Below, piece by piece: positions 31,413 through 41,040 of a stretch of 60,468 bases of DNA. Positions within the stretch are counted from its first letter, which is position 1; every line of letters starts with the position of its first letter. The notes under the pieces are model-generated. The model was not told the origin of the DNA. It ran no database searches and saw only the letters and a list, made by a program, of their open reading frames with translations. Position numbers and translations under genes: made by a program. The DNA lies in assembly GCA_038040285.1 (NCBI GenBank), contig JBBPIN010000014.1:1-60468 (forward strand). Direction: 5' to 3'. This stretch comes from Mayfieldus sp038040285 (GTDB taxonomy: Bacteria > Actinomycetota > Thermoleophilia > Solirubrobacterales > 70-9).

Positions 31413-32336
31413 GTGAAGAGGAGGAAGGGAAGAGTGGAGACGATCGAACGGATTCGGAACGCGACTTTCACGCGCACGCGACGCGGGTATGACAGGCGCG
31501 AGGTCGACAACTACCTGTCGAAGCTGGCCGAGTGGCTGGAGGGCGGTGGTGCCGACCAGGTTCACTCCGACACGATCAAGCACGACCTGGAGCAGATCGG
31601 CCGCAAGACGGGCAAGATCCTCACCGCGGCCGAGGAGGCTGCCCAGTCGCTGCGGACGGACGCCGAGCACGACGCGCGCCAGATCCGCGAGGTCGCACAC
31701 GGGAGCGTGGAGTCCATTAAGACCTCCGCCGACGAGTACGCCAAGCACGCGCGCGAAGAGGCCCAGGCTTTCGCCACCAAGGCCCGCGCGGAAGCGGAAG
31801 CGCACTCGACGCAGCTTCGAAGTGAGGCCGAGACAATCTCGGCCCGAGCGCACCAGGAGGCAGAAGCGCAGGCCACGAAGCTCCGCGACGAGGCCGATGG
31901 CTACGCGAAGAGGGTGCGCAGCGAGGCGGACGCCCACTCCTCCAAGACCGTGAAGGAGGCCGAGGACAAGGCGATCCAGATGGTCGAGGAGGGCGCCAAG
32001 CGCCGCCGCGAGATGGAGAAGGTGATCGCCGACCTGGAGACGAGGCGCGACGCGGTCGTGGGCGGGCTCGAGAAGCTGTCGAGTCAGCTCGCCGGCGCGG
32101 CAACGGTAGGCAAGGCGGCGGCGGAGGCGGACACCAAGCCGCCCGTGACCGACACCAGGCCGCCTGCAACCGACACCAGGCCGCCGGCGACGAACACCGG
32201 CCAGACGACGAACGACGATGGACGGGCCGCGACCGACGGCAGGTCGGCGCCCACGGAGGCCAAGCCCCCGCCGACGGACGCCAAGCCGCCCTCCACACCC
32301 AGCCAACCGCCGCCGCCCGCTCCCAGCAGGCAGTGA
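31413..32336 (+). CDS. DivIVA-domain coiled-coil protein with disordered Pro/Thr-rich tail
   Basis: A 307-residue protein. The N terminus I-R-N-A-T-F-T-R-T-R-R-G-Y-D-R-R-E-V-D-N-Y-L is the DivIVA/Wag31 lipid-binding motif, though preceded by a short basic stretch. Residues about 50-220 are continuous coiled coil, dominated by A-E-A-x-A and R-D/E-E-A heptads. The tail (about 230-307) is low-complexity with recurring T-D-T-R-P-P-A and T-D-A-K-P-P units. DivIVA proteins mark curved membrane and poles. The stop overlaps the carboxylase GTG by 4 bases, an odd coupling to a metabolic gene. Confidence 0.82.
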   Translation: MKRRKGRVETIERIRNATFTRTRRGYDRREVDNYLSKLAEWLEGGGADQVHSDTIKHDLEQIGRKTGKILTAAEEAAQSLRTDAEHDARQIREVAHGSVESIKTSADEYAKHAREEAQAFATKARAEAEAHSTQLRSEAETISARAHQEAEAQATKLRDEADGYAKRVRSEADAHSSKTVKEAEDKAIQMVEEGAKRRREMEKVIADLETRRDAVVGGLEKLSSQLAGAATVGKAAAEADTKPPVTDTRPPATDTRPPATNTGQTTNDDGRAATDGRSAPTEAKPPPTDAKPPSTPSQPPPPAPSRQ

Positions 32337-33853
32337 CCGACATCCGACCGGCGTTGGAGGCGGCGCTGGCCGGCGGTCCTGAGCGTCATCACGCGAAGCT
32401 AGCCGAGCAGGAAAAGCTTCCCGTCCGTGAGCGGATCGAGCGGCTCGTCGACCCCGAGTCGTTCGCGGAGGAAGCGCTGCTCGCCAACTGGGAGCGGGAA
32501 GGTTTGGGTGCCGACGGGGTGGTCACCGGTCTGGCGCTGGTCGGAGGGCGCCGCGCAGCGCTGATGGCCAACGACCCGACCGTCAAGGCCGGGTCGTGGG
32601 GTCCGAAGACCGTCGAGAAGATCCTCCGCGTCCAGGAGCGGGCGCTGAAGTTGGGCGTGCCGATGGTCTATCTGGTCGACTCCGCCGGGGCACGGATCAC
32701 CGACCAGGTGCAGATGTTCCCGGGCCGCCGCGGCGCCGGGCGCATCTTCTACAACGAGGTGCGGCTTTCGGGCCAGGTGCCGCAGGTCTGCCTGCTGTTC
32801 GGGCCGAGCGCCGCGGGAGGCGCCTACATCCCGGCCTTCTGCGACGTCGTGATCATGCGCGAGGGCAACGCCTCCATGTATCTGGGCTCCCCCCGAATGG
32901 CCGAGATGGTGATCGGCGAGAAGGTGACGCTGGAGGAGATGGGCGGCGCGAAGATGCACACCGGCGTCTCGGGCTGCGGGCACTTCCTCGCCGCCAGCGA
33001 CGAGGACGTGATCGATCTGGCGCGCCGTTATCTGTCCTACATGCCGGTCAACTGGCGCGAGGACCCACCGGCGGCGCCGCCGGCCGACCCGGCCTCGACA
33101 GCTTCGATCGGCGACATCGTTCCCGCCGACGACAACCAGATCTTCGACATGCGCGAGGTGCTCGACGCACTGCTTGACGCCGACTCGTTGCTCGAGGTGC
33201 ATGCGCGCTGGGCGAAGGAGCTGATCACCGGCTACGCGCGCCTCGACGGCCGCGCCGTCGGCATCGTCGCCAACCAGCCGAACGAGAAGGGTGGCGTGCT
33301 GTTCGTCGACTCGGCCGACAAGGCGGCCCGCTTCATCCAGACCTGCAATGCCTTCAACGTCCCGCTGCTGTTCCTCGCCGACGTGCCCGGCTTCATGATC
33401 GGCACCGCGGTAGAGCGTCAGGGCATCATTCGCCACGGGGCGAAGATGATCAGCGCCGTGGCCGAGGCGACCGTCCCGAAGATCTCGGTGATCGTTCGCA
33501 AGGCCTATGGCGCCGGTCTCTACGCGATGGCCGGCCCGGCGTTCGAGCCCGATTGCTGCATCGCCCTCCCGACCGCTTCGATCGCGGTGATGGGCCCGCA
33601 GGCGGCGATCAACGCGGTCTTCTACAACCAGATTCAGGCGATCGAGGACCCCGAGGAGCGCGAGAAGTTCGTGGCCGAGAAGCGCCGTGAGTACGCGGAG
33701 GACATCGACATCCTGCACCTCGGCTCCGAGCTGGTCGTCGACGCCGTCATACAGCCCGAGCAACTGCGTGCCGAGCTGATCCGCCGCTTCGCCTACACAG
33801 AGGGGCGCGACCGCCGTTTCGCCGAGCGACGCAACCCGGTGACGCCGGCATAG
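32333..33853 (+). CDS. Acyl-CoA carboxylase beta (carboxyltransferase) subunit
   Basis: A 506-residue carboxyltransferase with tandem crotonase-like halves. N-terminal half: V-D-S-A-G-A-R-I-T-D-Q and G-P-S-A-A-G-G-A-Y, where the oxyanion-forming Gly pair lies; C-terminal half: D-V-P-G-F-M-I-G, V-R-K-A-Y-G-A-G-L-Y-A-M, and V-M-G-P-Q-A-A-I-N-A-V-F. It transfers carboxyl from biotin to an acyl-CoA (propionyl-, acetyl- or methylcrotonyl-CoA). The biotin carboxylase/BCCP subunit is not in the window. Starts at GTG within the end of the DivIVA gene. Confidence 0.93.
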   Translation: MTDIRPALEAALAGGPERHHAKLAEQEKLPVRERIERLVDPESFAEEALLANWEREGLGADGVVTGLALVGGRRAALMANDPTVKAGSWGPKTVEKILRVQERALKLGVPMVYLVDSAGARITDQVQMFPGRRGAGRIFYNEVRLSGQVPQVCLLFGPSAAGGAYIPAFCDVVIMREGNASMYLGSPRMAEMVIGEKVTLEEMGGAKMHTGVSGCGHFLAASDEDVIDLARRYLSYMPVNWREDPPAAPPADPASTASIGDIVPADDNQIFDMREVLDALLDADSLLEVHARWAKELITGYARLDGRAVGIVANQPNEKGGVLFVDSADKAARFIQTCNAFNVPLLFLADVPGFMIGTAVERQGIIRHGAKMISAVAEATVPKISVIVRKAYGAGLYAMAGPAFEPDCCIALPTASIAVMGPQAAINAVFYNQIQAIEDPEEREKFVAEKRREYAEDIDILHLGSELVVDAVIQPEQLRAELIRRFAYTEGRDRRFAERRNPVTPA

Positions 33854-33902
33854 GGCCGCTGCGCAGGCGCACACCTTAGCCCCGTCCGCGCATCGCTACG
33901 GT

Positions 33903-34766
33903 GTGGAGATGGACGCGCGCACCAGTCGTCTCCTCGTCGCGGCGGCCGGCGGCGTCGCCGCCCTGACGGCATTGCTGCTCGCGGCGTACTTAGTCGGACC
34001 GGTTGCCCGTTCGGACGCCACCGCTCTGCACGGGCTGATGACGTTGTCCGAGCATCGGTGGATCTGGGTCGTCAACGACGGGCTCGTACACAGCGTTGAC
34101 CTGCCGTTTCTGGTCGCGGCGCTGCTCGTGATCTGTGGCACCGGTCTCAGCTGGGGCCGGCCTCGGCAGGCGGTTGCGGCGGCGCTATTGGTCGGCGGCG
34201 CCAACATCGCCACCCAGGTGGTCAAGATCGCCGCCGCGAATCCTCGATATCAGCCGATTCTGGGTTCCGACCAGCTGGCGGGCACAGCGTTTCCAAGCGG
34301 TCATGCGACCGCCGCGATGTCGCTGGCGCTGGCCGCTGTTCTGGTTGCCCCGAGTCGCTGGCGACCGGCGACTGCGATCGTGGGTGGCGCCTTCGCCCTC
34401 GCGGTCTCAATCGCGCTCGTGATCCAGGGCTGGCACTTCCCAAGCGATGTGCTGGGGGGCTTTCTGGTCGCCGGGACCATCAGCATGCTGGCTCTCGCCG
34501 GCCTGCGGGCAATCGAGGGCAGGAGGGCCGGAGGCGCTGCAGTCGACCGCCAGCCCAGGTTCTCGGTGCGATCGATCAGCGTGCAGGTGCCCGAGGCCTT
34601 GGCGGCCGCCGTGGCGATCGGCATCGCCCTGCTGGTGGTCACGCACCCGAACGCGCTTACCGCATATGCAGCCACCCACACGATCGCGGTCATTGTGGCG
34701 ATCGGAATCGCCGCCGCCTCGGTCACGCTGATCTACGGCGTGGCTTTCGAGGCCGACAGGCGCTAG
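33903..34766 (+). CDS. PAP2-family membrane phosphatase
   Basis: A 287-residue integral membrane protein with about eight hydrophobic spans. The phosphatase motifs are K-I-A-A-A-N-P-R (motif 1), F-P-S-G-H-A-T-A (motif 2), and I-Q-G-W-H-F-P-S-D-V-L-G-G (motif 3 with the catalytic His). This places it among undecaprenyl-pyrophosphate or phosphatidic-acid phosphatases. The last 100 residues form two more spans beyond the usual core. GTG start. Converges on the ferritin-like gene with a 4-base overlap. Confidence 0.88.
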   Translation: MEMDARTSRLLVAAAGGVAALTALLLAAYLVGPVARSDATALHGLMTLSEHRWIWVVNDGLVHSVDLPFLVAALLVICGTGLSWGRPRQAVAAALLVGGANIATQVVKIAAANPRYQPILGSDQLAGTAFPSGHATAAMSLALAAVLVAPSRWRPATAIVGGAFALAVSIALVIQGWHFPSDVLGGFLVAGTISMLALAGLRAIEGRRAGGAAVDRQPRFSVRSISVQVPEALAAAVAIGIALLVVTHPNALTAYAATHTIAVIVAIGIAAASVTLIYGVAFEADRR

Positions 34767-35761
34767 CTTCTCGCCGGCTGCTCCTCGGGGACGTCGTCGC
34801 GGCCCGTGTCCTCGGGCGATCGCCAGTGCTCCGCCGTGCCCTCGGTCGACGGCTGGCGCTGCTCGGGCGTCGGTGTGACGCCGGCCCAGCCGGGCCGCTC
34901 GGCGACGCGCTGCCTGGCGGCGTTCAGATAGTCCTCGATCAGCGTCAGGCTCTCCAGGCCGGGCATCTCGGCGATCGTCTCGTCGATCTCGCGCGCGGCC
35001 TCAAGTCCCTCCTCGCTGCCGTCGCCCATCAGGTAGAGGGCGAGCGCGTCGGTCTCCTCCTGCGTCTTGATGCCGGCGCCGACCGGAGTCCAGAACGCCT
35101 GCAGGGCGCGGCGCACCATCCGGCCGGCCGCCGGATTGCCCTCTATTCGCGCCTTCGCCTGGGCCCGGTAGAAGGCGAAGTGGCGCCGCTCGTCCTGGAT
35201 CACGCGGCGCAGCATCTGGTGGAGCACCGGGTGCGAGGAGCGGCGCATCAGCTGGTAGTAGCCGGTCAGCGTGGTGAGCTCGTTGATCGCGCCCCAGGTC
35301 ATGTGGATGGCGATGAAGTTGCGGGTCAGCGCCGAGCCGACCATCGAGGGCACGATCGCGAACCCGTTGCCGACGCGGATGTCGGTGCGCAGCTGGCGCA
35401 GGCGGTTGGGGCGGGTTGGCATCGGCGAGGAACCGTCGGGGAGCCGGGGCTCGATCGGCTCCTCGATTCCGTAGGCGCGCAGGAAGTCCGAGAATGCCTC
35501 GCCGTGCCAGAGCTCCTCGTAGACCCAGCAGGAAAGAAACGCGGTGATGTAGGGATCGGCGGCGGCGCGGGTGGCGAGCAGGTCGCGCAGATAGATCACC
35601 GTGTGGGACTCGATGTCCATCATGTAGTGCATGCACATCACGTCCCCATCCGATAGGTGGTGGTTGGGGATGCCCTCCCAGTCGAGATGGCTGAGGTCCA
35701 CCTTTTTGGAGTTGCGCATGTAGCGATCGATGTCGAAGTCGACGACGGTCTTCTGCTCCAT
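34763..35761 (-). CDS. Ferritin-like/acyl-ACP-desaturase-fold protein
   Basis: A 332-residue protein from ATG 35761. The frame is open further upstream but that stretch is Arg-rich, unlike a protein. Two di-iron helices are seen: C-W-V-Y-E-E-L-W-H-G-E-A-F and V-I-Q-D-E-R-R-H-F-A-F-Y, i.e. E-x-x-H repeated, as in acyl-ACP desaturase and ferritin-like proteins. The N-terminal Y-M-R-N-S-K-K-V-D-L and the 45-residue acidic C-terminal tail are variable. The redox substrate is unknown. It is divergent from the GGDEF/HD-GYP gene with a 176-base gap holding no other feature I recognise. Confidence 0.78.
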   Translation of the reverse strand: MEQKTVVDFDIDRYMRNSKKVDLSHLDWEGIPNHHLSDGDVMCMHYMMDIESHTVIYLRDLLATRAAADPYITAFLSCWVYEELWHGEAFSDFLRAYGIEEPIEPRLPDGSSPMPTRPNRLRQLRTDIRVGNGFAIVPSMVGSALTRNFIAIHMTWGAINELTTLTGYYQLMRRSSHPVLHQMLRRVIQDERRHFAFYRAQAKARIEGNPAAGRMVRRALQAFWTPVGAGIKTQEETDALALYLMGDGSEEGLEAAREIDETIAEMPGLESLTLIEDYLNAARQRVAERPGWAGVTPTPEQRQPSTEGTAEHWRSPEDTGRDDVPEEQPARS

Positions 35762-35937
35762 TTCGGTCCTCGGTCGGTAGGCGATTGGATTGCTGATGCT
35801 GCGCGCTCTCCGGAAACCTACGAGATGGCGGAAATAGCGGATCACCGGTCGTTCTAGTCGATTCTGGGGTCGATGGGCGCCACGCTCGTGCCGATAGCTC
35901 CGCAGGCGCCGTTTTACACGGCTCGACGTGCAATGCC

Positions 35938-37695
35938 ATGTTGGAACTGTCTCCACATCATTTCGACCCCCCTCTGAAGGCCCGCCTGCGGTTCTCCAGC
36001 GGCGCTCCGACCACCTCTCGCATCGTCGAGGACAGGGCGCTGATGGCGCGCACCTTCGCCTACCTGTTTGGGATCGGCGGCACGCTCGCGTTGGTGACTC
36101 TGCTGCTGCCCGGGTCTCCCGACCGCGCCGAACTGCCCTCCGCCGCCGTCGCGGTCGAGGCGTTTTTGACCACCGCCCTGCTGCTGCTCGCATACGATCG
36201 CCTGCCGGCCTGGATGTTTCGCGCCGCCCCGATGCTCGGCAACCTGTTCGTGGCGCTGGCCCTGGTGTTTGGGGGAACCCAGGCGACCGGCGCGTACGCG
36301 CTGTTCTACTTCTGGGTTGCCCTCGCCGCGTTCTACTTCTTCGAGCTGCGCTGGGCGATGGTCTGCGGGGCGGTGGCCAGCATCTCCTACGCGGCTGTCC
36401 TGGTGATGCGCCCGGAGGTCCAGCTGAGCGAGCTCAAGTGGCTGATGCTGACGGGGGGGCTGTTCGTCTTCGGCGTGACCGTGGGCCGACTGCGCTCACG
36501 GGCCGAGCAGCTGGTCACCCAGCTTTCCTCCGCCGCCAGCATCGACGTGCTGACCGGCCTGCCGAACCGCCGCGAATTCGACACCAAGCTTCGCCAGGAG
36601 GTCGCGCGCGCGAAGCGGGTCGGGATCGAGTTTGGACTGGTGCGACTCGACATCGACGGCTTTCAGCCCATCAACGACAGCGCCGGCCACCATGCCGGCG
36701 ACCTGCTGCTCGACCAGGTCGCAGAGCTGATGCGCCGGCAGGTGCGGGAGACCGACACCCTGGCGCGCGTCGGCGGCGACGAGTTCGGCGTCATCGTGCC
36801 GGAGGCGGCTCAGGTCGACACCTATCTGCTCGCCGAGCGCCTGCGAAAGGCAGTCCGCGAGGGACTGCAGGATGGACCGCACCCGCTCACGCTAAGCGCC
36901 GGGGTGGCGATTCACGGCAGGCACGGCAACCGGCCGCAGGAGCTGACCTCGGCCGCCGAGCAAGCACTGCTGGCGGCGAAGCGGTTGGGGCGCGACCGTA
37001 CGGTGATCTTCAGCGACGAGGTCGCCTCGAACCTTCTCGAGCTCGGTCTCGGCGCCGCCAACGAGCTGCCGACGAGTCTGGAGACGATCCTCTCGCTCGC
37101 CGAGCTGGTCGACGTCAACCAGATGGGCTCGGCGCGCCACTCCCAGGGGGTCGGACGTTACGCCGAGGCGATGGGGGAGAAGATCGGGTTGTACCCGGAC
37201 GACGTGCAGCGCCTTCGCCTCGCCGGGATCCTTCACGACGTCGGCAAGATCGGCGTCCGGGGCTCGATCCTGGCCAAGCCCGGCCCGCTGACCGGGCCGG
37301 AGATGGAGGAGATGCGGACCCACCCGGAGATCGGGGCGCGGATCGCCCGCAACGCGGGGCTCACTGACATCGCGACCTGGATCGCCGCTCACCACGAGCG
37401 GCCCGACGGCCGTGGCTATCCGCTGGGCTTGGGTGAAGGGGACATCCCCCTAGAGGCGCGGATCCTCGCGGTCGGCGACGCGTACGAGGCGATGACCAAC
37501 GACCGCGCCTACCGCTCGGCGATGAACGAGTCGAAGGCGCGCGCCGAGCTGCGGCGCAACGCTGGAAGCCAGTTCGACGAGCGGGTCGTCGAGGCGTTCC
37601 TGTCGCTGCTGGAGTCTGACGCGTTCGACGAGCTGGCCCGGACGAACGGAGTTCAGGCCGAAGTGTCGAGTCTCTCGGCCAGCTCGACGAAGTAG
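35938..37695 (+). CDS. Membrane-bound GGDEF plus HD-GYP c-di-GMP protein
   Basis: A 585-residue protein with about six N-terminal membrane spans (roughly 35-190), a GGDEF diguanylate cyclase domain with intact G279-G-D-E-F283 and an inhibitory R270-x-x-D273 site five residues before it, and an HD-GYP phosphodiesterase domain with H433-D434-V-G-K and H485-H-E-R-P-D-G-R-G-Y-P. Both synthetic and degradative sites look complete, so the membrane sensor could switch c-di-GMP either way. Its last 43 bases overlap the convergent acetoacetyl-CoA synthetase gene. Confidence 0.93.
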   Translation: MLELSPHHFDPPLKARLRFSSGAPTTSRIVEDRALMARTFAYLFGIGGTLALVTLLLPGSPDRAELPSAAVAVEAFLTTALLLLAYDRLPAWMFRAAPMLGNLFVALALVFGGTQATGAYALFYFWVALAAFYFFELRWAMVCGAVASISYAAVLVMRPEVQLSELKWLMLTGGLFVFGVTVGRLRSRAEQLVTQLSSAASIDVLTGLPNRREFDTKLRQEVARAKRVGIEFGLVRLDIDGFQPINDSAGHHAGDLLLDQVAELMRRQVRETDTLARVGGDEFGVIVPEAAQVDTYLLAERLRKAVREGLQDGPHPLTLSAGVAIHGRHGNRPQELTSAAEQALLAAKRLGRDRTVIFSDEVASNLLELGLGAANELPTSLETILSLAELVDVNQMGSARHSQGVGRYAEAMGEKIGLYPDDVQRLRLAGILHDVGKIGVRGSILAKPGPLTGPEMEEMRTHPEIGARIARNAGLTDIATWIAAHHERPDGRGYPLGLGEGDIPLEARILAVGDAYEAMTNDRAYRSAMNESKARAELRRNAGSQFDERVVEAFLSLLESDAFDELARTNGVQAEVSSLSASSTK

Positions 37696-39650
37696 TCGAG
37701 CGCCGCCGGGTTGGCGAGCGAGTCGCGACTCGCGGCCTGCTCGGGAGCGGTGCCCATCAGGATCCGCTTAACCGGGACCTCCAGCACCTTGCCGCTGAGT
37801 GTCCGCGGCACCTCGGCGATCCGGTAGACCGCATTGGGAACGTGGCGGGGGGAGCAGCGCTCGCGGATCCGTTGCTTGATCTCGTCTTCCAGCTGCTCGT
37901 CCAATTCGGCGCCTTCACGCAATACGACGAACAGCGGCATCCATCCCTCCGTCCCGGGTCTGGGAACGTCGACGACCAGGGCATCGAGCACGTCCGGGAT
38001 CGCCCCCACGGCACGGTAGATCTCGCTGGTGCCCATCCGCACTCCCTGTCGGTTGATGGTCGAGTCGGAGCGCCCGTAGATCACCGCGGTGCCCCGCGAG
38101 GTGATCTCGATCCAGTCGCCGTGGCGCCAGATGCCCGGGTACTGCTCGAAGTAGCTGGCGCGGTAGCGAGAGCCGTCCCCGTCGCCCCACAGGAAGAGCG
38201 GCATCGAGGGCATCGGCTCGGTGATCACAAGCTCGCCGACCTCGTCGATCACCGGGCTTCCCCCCTCGTCGAAGGCCTCGACCTTGGCGCCCAGCGCCCG
38301 TCCCTGAAGCTCGCCGCGGTAGACGGGAAGCAGCGGAACGCCGCCGACAAAGGCGGTGCAGACGTCGGTGCCACCGCTGGTCGAGAACAGCCAGGTGTCG
38401 CTCCCGAGGTGGTCATAGATCCAGTCGAAGCTCTCCGGGGACAGGGGAGAACCGGTCGAGCCGACCGCGCGCAGGGCCGAGAGGTTGCGACCGGCGCCGG
38501 GCTCGACCTCGGCCTTCATGCAGGTGGCGATGTAACTGGCGCTGGTGCCGAAGCAGGTGATGCGGGCGCGGTCGGCGAGGTCCCAGAGCACCCCCAGGCC
38601 GGGGTGGCCGGGGCTGCCGTCGTAGAGGACGATGGCCGCCTCGGTCAGCAGGCCGGAGACGAGGAAGTTCCACATCATCCAGCCGGTCGTCGTGAACCAG
38701 AAGATCCGGTCCCCGCGTTGTCCGTCGACGTGCAGATGCAGCTTCTTGAGGTGCTCGAGAAGGATCCCGCCGTGCCCCTGGACGATCGCCTTCGGAAGCC
38801 CGGTGGTGCCGGAGGAGTAGAGGATCCACAGCGGGTGGTCGAAGGGGACGGACTCGAAATGCAGCTCGGCGCCGCTACCGGCCGAGGCGAGCTCGTCCCA
38901 GGTGATCGCGTTTCGCAGCGGTGAGAGGTCGGGGTCGGCGTCGAGGTAGCCGAGCACGGCGGTGTGCTGGAGCGTGGGCATCTGCGCCTGTAGCCCGGCG
39001 AGCACGTCGCGGCGGTCGAACCCCTTTCCGTTGTAGCGGTAGCCGTCGACGGCGAACAGCACCTTCGGCTCGATCTGGGCGAAGCGGTCGACGACGCTGC
39101 CGGGCCCGAAGTCGGGCGAGCAGCTCGACCAGACCGCGCCGATGCTGGCTGTGGCGAGGAAGGCGATCACCGCCTCGGGGATGTTCGGCAGGTAGGCGGC
39201 GACGCGGTCGCCGCGCCCGACGCCGAGGTCGCGCAGGCCGGCGGCGATCCCGGCGACCTGGTCGCGCAGCTCTGCCCAGCTCAGCTGGGTCAGGTCCCGC
39301 AGCTCGGAGGCGTGCAGGATCGCGGGCTCCCTCTCGCGCTTGTCGCGGAACAGGTGCTCGGCGTAGTTGAGCTCGGCGCCCTCGAACCAGCGCGCCCCCG
39401 GCATCGTGCGGTCGCTGAGCACCGCCGAGTGCGGGGTGGGGGAGGTGACGCCGAAGTATTCCCAGATCGAGGACCAGAAGTCCTCCAGCTCGGTGACGGA
39501 CCACTCCCACAGTGGCGGGTAACCGTCGAAGCGGAGGTCGCGCTCGCTCTCCAGCCAGCGCATGTAGCGGGTCATCGCGCAGCGCTCGACCATCTCGGCC
39601 GGCGGCTCCCAGAGCAGTTCCCCGGGGCGGCCTGCTGTCGCCTCTTCCAT
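37653..39650 (-). CDS. Acetoacetyl-CoA synthetase
   Basis: A 665-residue ANL-superfamily ligase. Motifs: I-L-Y-S-S-G-T-T-G-L-P-K-A-I-V-Q-G-H-G-G (P-loop-like ATP motif A3), W-F-T-T-T-G-W-M-M-W-N, F-S-T-S-G-G-T-D-V (family-specific), and the C-terminal Y-G-R-S-D-S-T-I-N-R-Q-G-V-R. The N-terminal pattern R-Y-M-R-W-L...W-E-W-S-V-T-E-L-E-D-F-W matches acetoacetate-CoA ligases rather than acetate ligases. It would return acetoacetate, made by an HMG-CoA lyase, to acetoacetyl-CoA. ATG 39650. The peptidase gene upstream on this strand is 14 bases away, so the two may share a transcript. Confidence 0.92.
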   Translation of the reverse strand: MEEATAGRPGELLWEPPAEMVERCAMTRYMRWLESERDLRFDGYPPLWEWSVTELEDFWSSIWEYFGVTSPTPHSAVLSDRTMPGARWFEGAELNYAEHLFRDKREREPAILHASELRDLTQLSWAELRDQVAGIAAGLRDLGVGRGDRVAAYLPNIPEAVIAFLATASIGAVWSSCSPDFGPGSVVDRFAQIEPKVLFAVDGYRYNGKGFDRRDVLAGLQAQMPTLQHTAVLGYLDADPDLSPLRNAITWDELASAGSGAELHFESVPFDHPLWILYSSGTTGLPKAIVQGHGGILLEHLKKLHLHVDGQRGDRIFWFTTTGWMMWNFLVSGLLTEAAIVLYDGSPGHPGLGVLWDLADRARITCFGTSASYIATCMKAEVEPGAGRNLSALRAVGSTGSPLSPESFDWIYDHLGSDTWLFSTSGGTDVCTAFVGGVPLLPVYRGELQGRALGAKVEAFDEGGSPVIDEVGELVITEPMPSMPLFLWGDGDGSRYRASYFEQYPGIWRHGDWIEITSRGTAVIYGRSDSTINRQGVRMGTSEIYRAVGAIPDVLDALVVDVPRPGTEGWMPLFVVLREGAELDEQLEDEIKQRIRERCSPRHVPNAVYRIAEVPRTLSGKVLEVPVKRILMGTAPEQAASRDSLANPAALDYFVELAERLDTSA

Positions 39651-39664
39651 CGCGCCCGCTTATA

Positions 39665-40882
39665 TCACCGGCTCTGCTGCCGGCCCACGTCGCGGTTGAT
39701 CTGGCGCGCCAACTCGACCGTGAACTCGACCGCCCGTGTCATCGCGTCCTCGTCGAGCTGGTCCGGGGTGTCGGCGTGCGTGTGGTAGTAGGGCGGTCCG
39801 ACGCCGTCCTCGGCGCCGATCAGCGAGATGGCTCGAAATCCGCGCGTTCTGGCCGGCAGCGCGTCGGTGTGGAAGGGGATGCGGATCGGACGCGCCCGGT
39901 AGCGGTCGCCGTCTTCGCGGTCGGCGGTCGCGATCGCGTCGCAGAGATCGAACAGGCGGCGATCCAGCTCGTAGCTGATGATCGCGCCCTCGCTGGCGAG
40001 GTAGTGGACGTCGCCGTAGGAGACGGAGTCGACGTTGACGAAGAAGGTGTTCTCGGCGTCCAGCTCCTTGCGATGGGTCGCAAACCAGCGCGCCATGCCC
40101 TCACAGTTGCATTCCTCGGCGCCGGGGAGGACCACCCAGACGTCGAGGTTCTGCGGCGGGTCGGCGTCGAGCAGCTCGGCGGTCGAGAGAACCGCGGCGA
40201 CGCCGGAGGCGTTGTCGTAGGCGCCCGGCACGACCCCGGAGAGCGCGATGTCTATCAGCAGCGCGAGGGTGACGAGCAGCAGCGCCATGGGGATGAGCTG
40301 GGCGATCGCCAGCCCTTGCGTTTCGATGCCGCCCAATCGTGCTGCGCTGATCGCCAGCAGGGGGACGATGCCGACCCAGAAGAAGAGCCTGATCGGGCCG
40401 AGCAGCAGCCTCGCGGTCTCGGGAAGGCGTTTTGCCGCGCGGGTCGAGCGGGGCCCGAAGACGAGCCCGGTCTTGGCGGCGTCGTAGTGGGCGCTCAGTA
40501 CGAGGCGGGCCGGGGCGGAGGGATTGGGGCCGGGGGAGACGACGTTCTGGGAGGCACGGCGGAAGAACAGTCTGCGGATCAGGTAGAGGCGCGTGTTCTG
40601 GTCCAGGTAAAGGGAGGTGGCGGCGATCAAAACGATTACGAAGCCGAGCGGCGCCAGCACCAGGGCAACCAGCGAGCCGGCGATCGCCAGCAGCACGTGC
40701 GCGGCCATCACCAGCGCGTACTCAGGGTGGACGTAGGTCGGCTCGATCGCGACCTTGCGGCCCATCTTCCGCAGCCGCTCGGCGAGGCGGTTGGCGGCCC
40801 GGCGCTCGGCGTCGGTGCCGGGCCATCGACCCTCGAACGAGCACAGCTCCTCGATCAGCTCCCTGCGGTTGGCGGCGTTCAA
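39665..40882 (-). CDS. M28-family membrane-associated peptidase
   Basis: A 405-residue protein. The zinc aminopeptidase ligands are readable: S-A-H-Y-D-A, G-A-Y-D-N-A-S-G, G-A-E-E-C-N (Glu base and ligand), V-N-V-D-S, and Y-Y-H-T-H-A-D-T-P-D at the C-terminal side. Four hydrophobic segments (two around 60-100, two around 170-215) are inserted before and inside the catalytic domain, so the enzyme is membrane-bound. Catalytic residues look complete. Substrate unknown. Confidence 0.85.
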   Translation of the reverse strand: MNAANRRELIEELCSFEGRWPGTDAERRAANRLAERLRKMGRKVAIEPTYVHPEYALVMAAHVLLAIAGSLVALVLAPLGFVIVLIAATSLYLDQNTRLYLIRRLFFRRASQNVVSPGPNPSAPARLVLSAHYDAAKTGLVFGPRSTRAAKRLPETARLLLGPIRLFFWVGIVPLLAISAARLGGIETQGLAIAQLIPMALLLVTLALLIDIALSGVVPGAYDNASGVAAVLSTAELLDADPPQNLDVWVVLPGAEECNCEGMARWFATHRKELDAENTFFVNVDSVSYGDVHYLASEGAIISYELDRRLFDLCDAIATADREDGDRYRARPIRIPFHTDALPARTRGFRAISLIGAEDGVGPPYYHTHADTPDQLDEDAMTRAVEFTVELARQINRDVGRQQSR

Positions 40883-40928
40883 GGGCGGCGGATTATCGCG
40901 GTGTGGGCGGCTCTATCGTGTCGGGTGC

Positions 40929-41011
40929 GCCGGAGTGGCGGAATGGCATACGCGATCGACTCAAAATCGATTGTCCGAAAGGGCATGTGGGTTCGACTCC
41001 CACCTCCGGCA
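40929..41011 (+). tRNA. tRNA-Leu (CAA anticodon)
   Basis: A class II tRNA with long variable arm. The acceptor stem GCCGGAG pairs with CTCCGGC at 41004-41010. The anticodon stem ATCGA/TCGAT encloses a CTCAAAA loop, giving anticodon CAA. The T arm contains GTGGGTTCGACTCCCAC. CCA is not encoded. It stands between the M28 gene and a membrane-protein gene. Confidence 0.93.
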
Positions 41012-41040
41012 CTGCGGATCGCCGCTTTCGCGGTCGGCGC

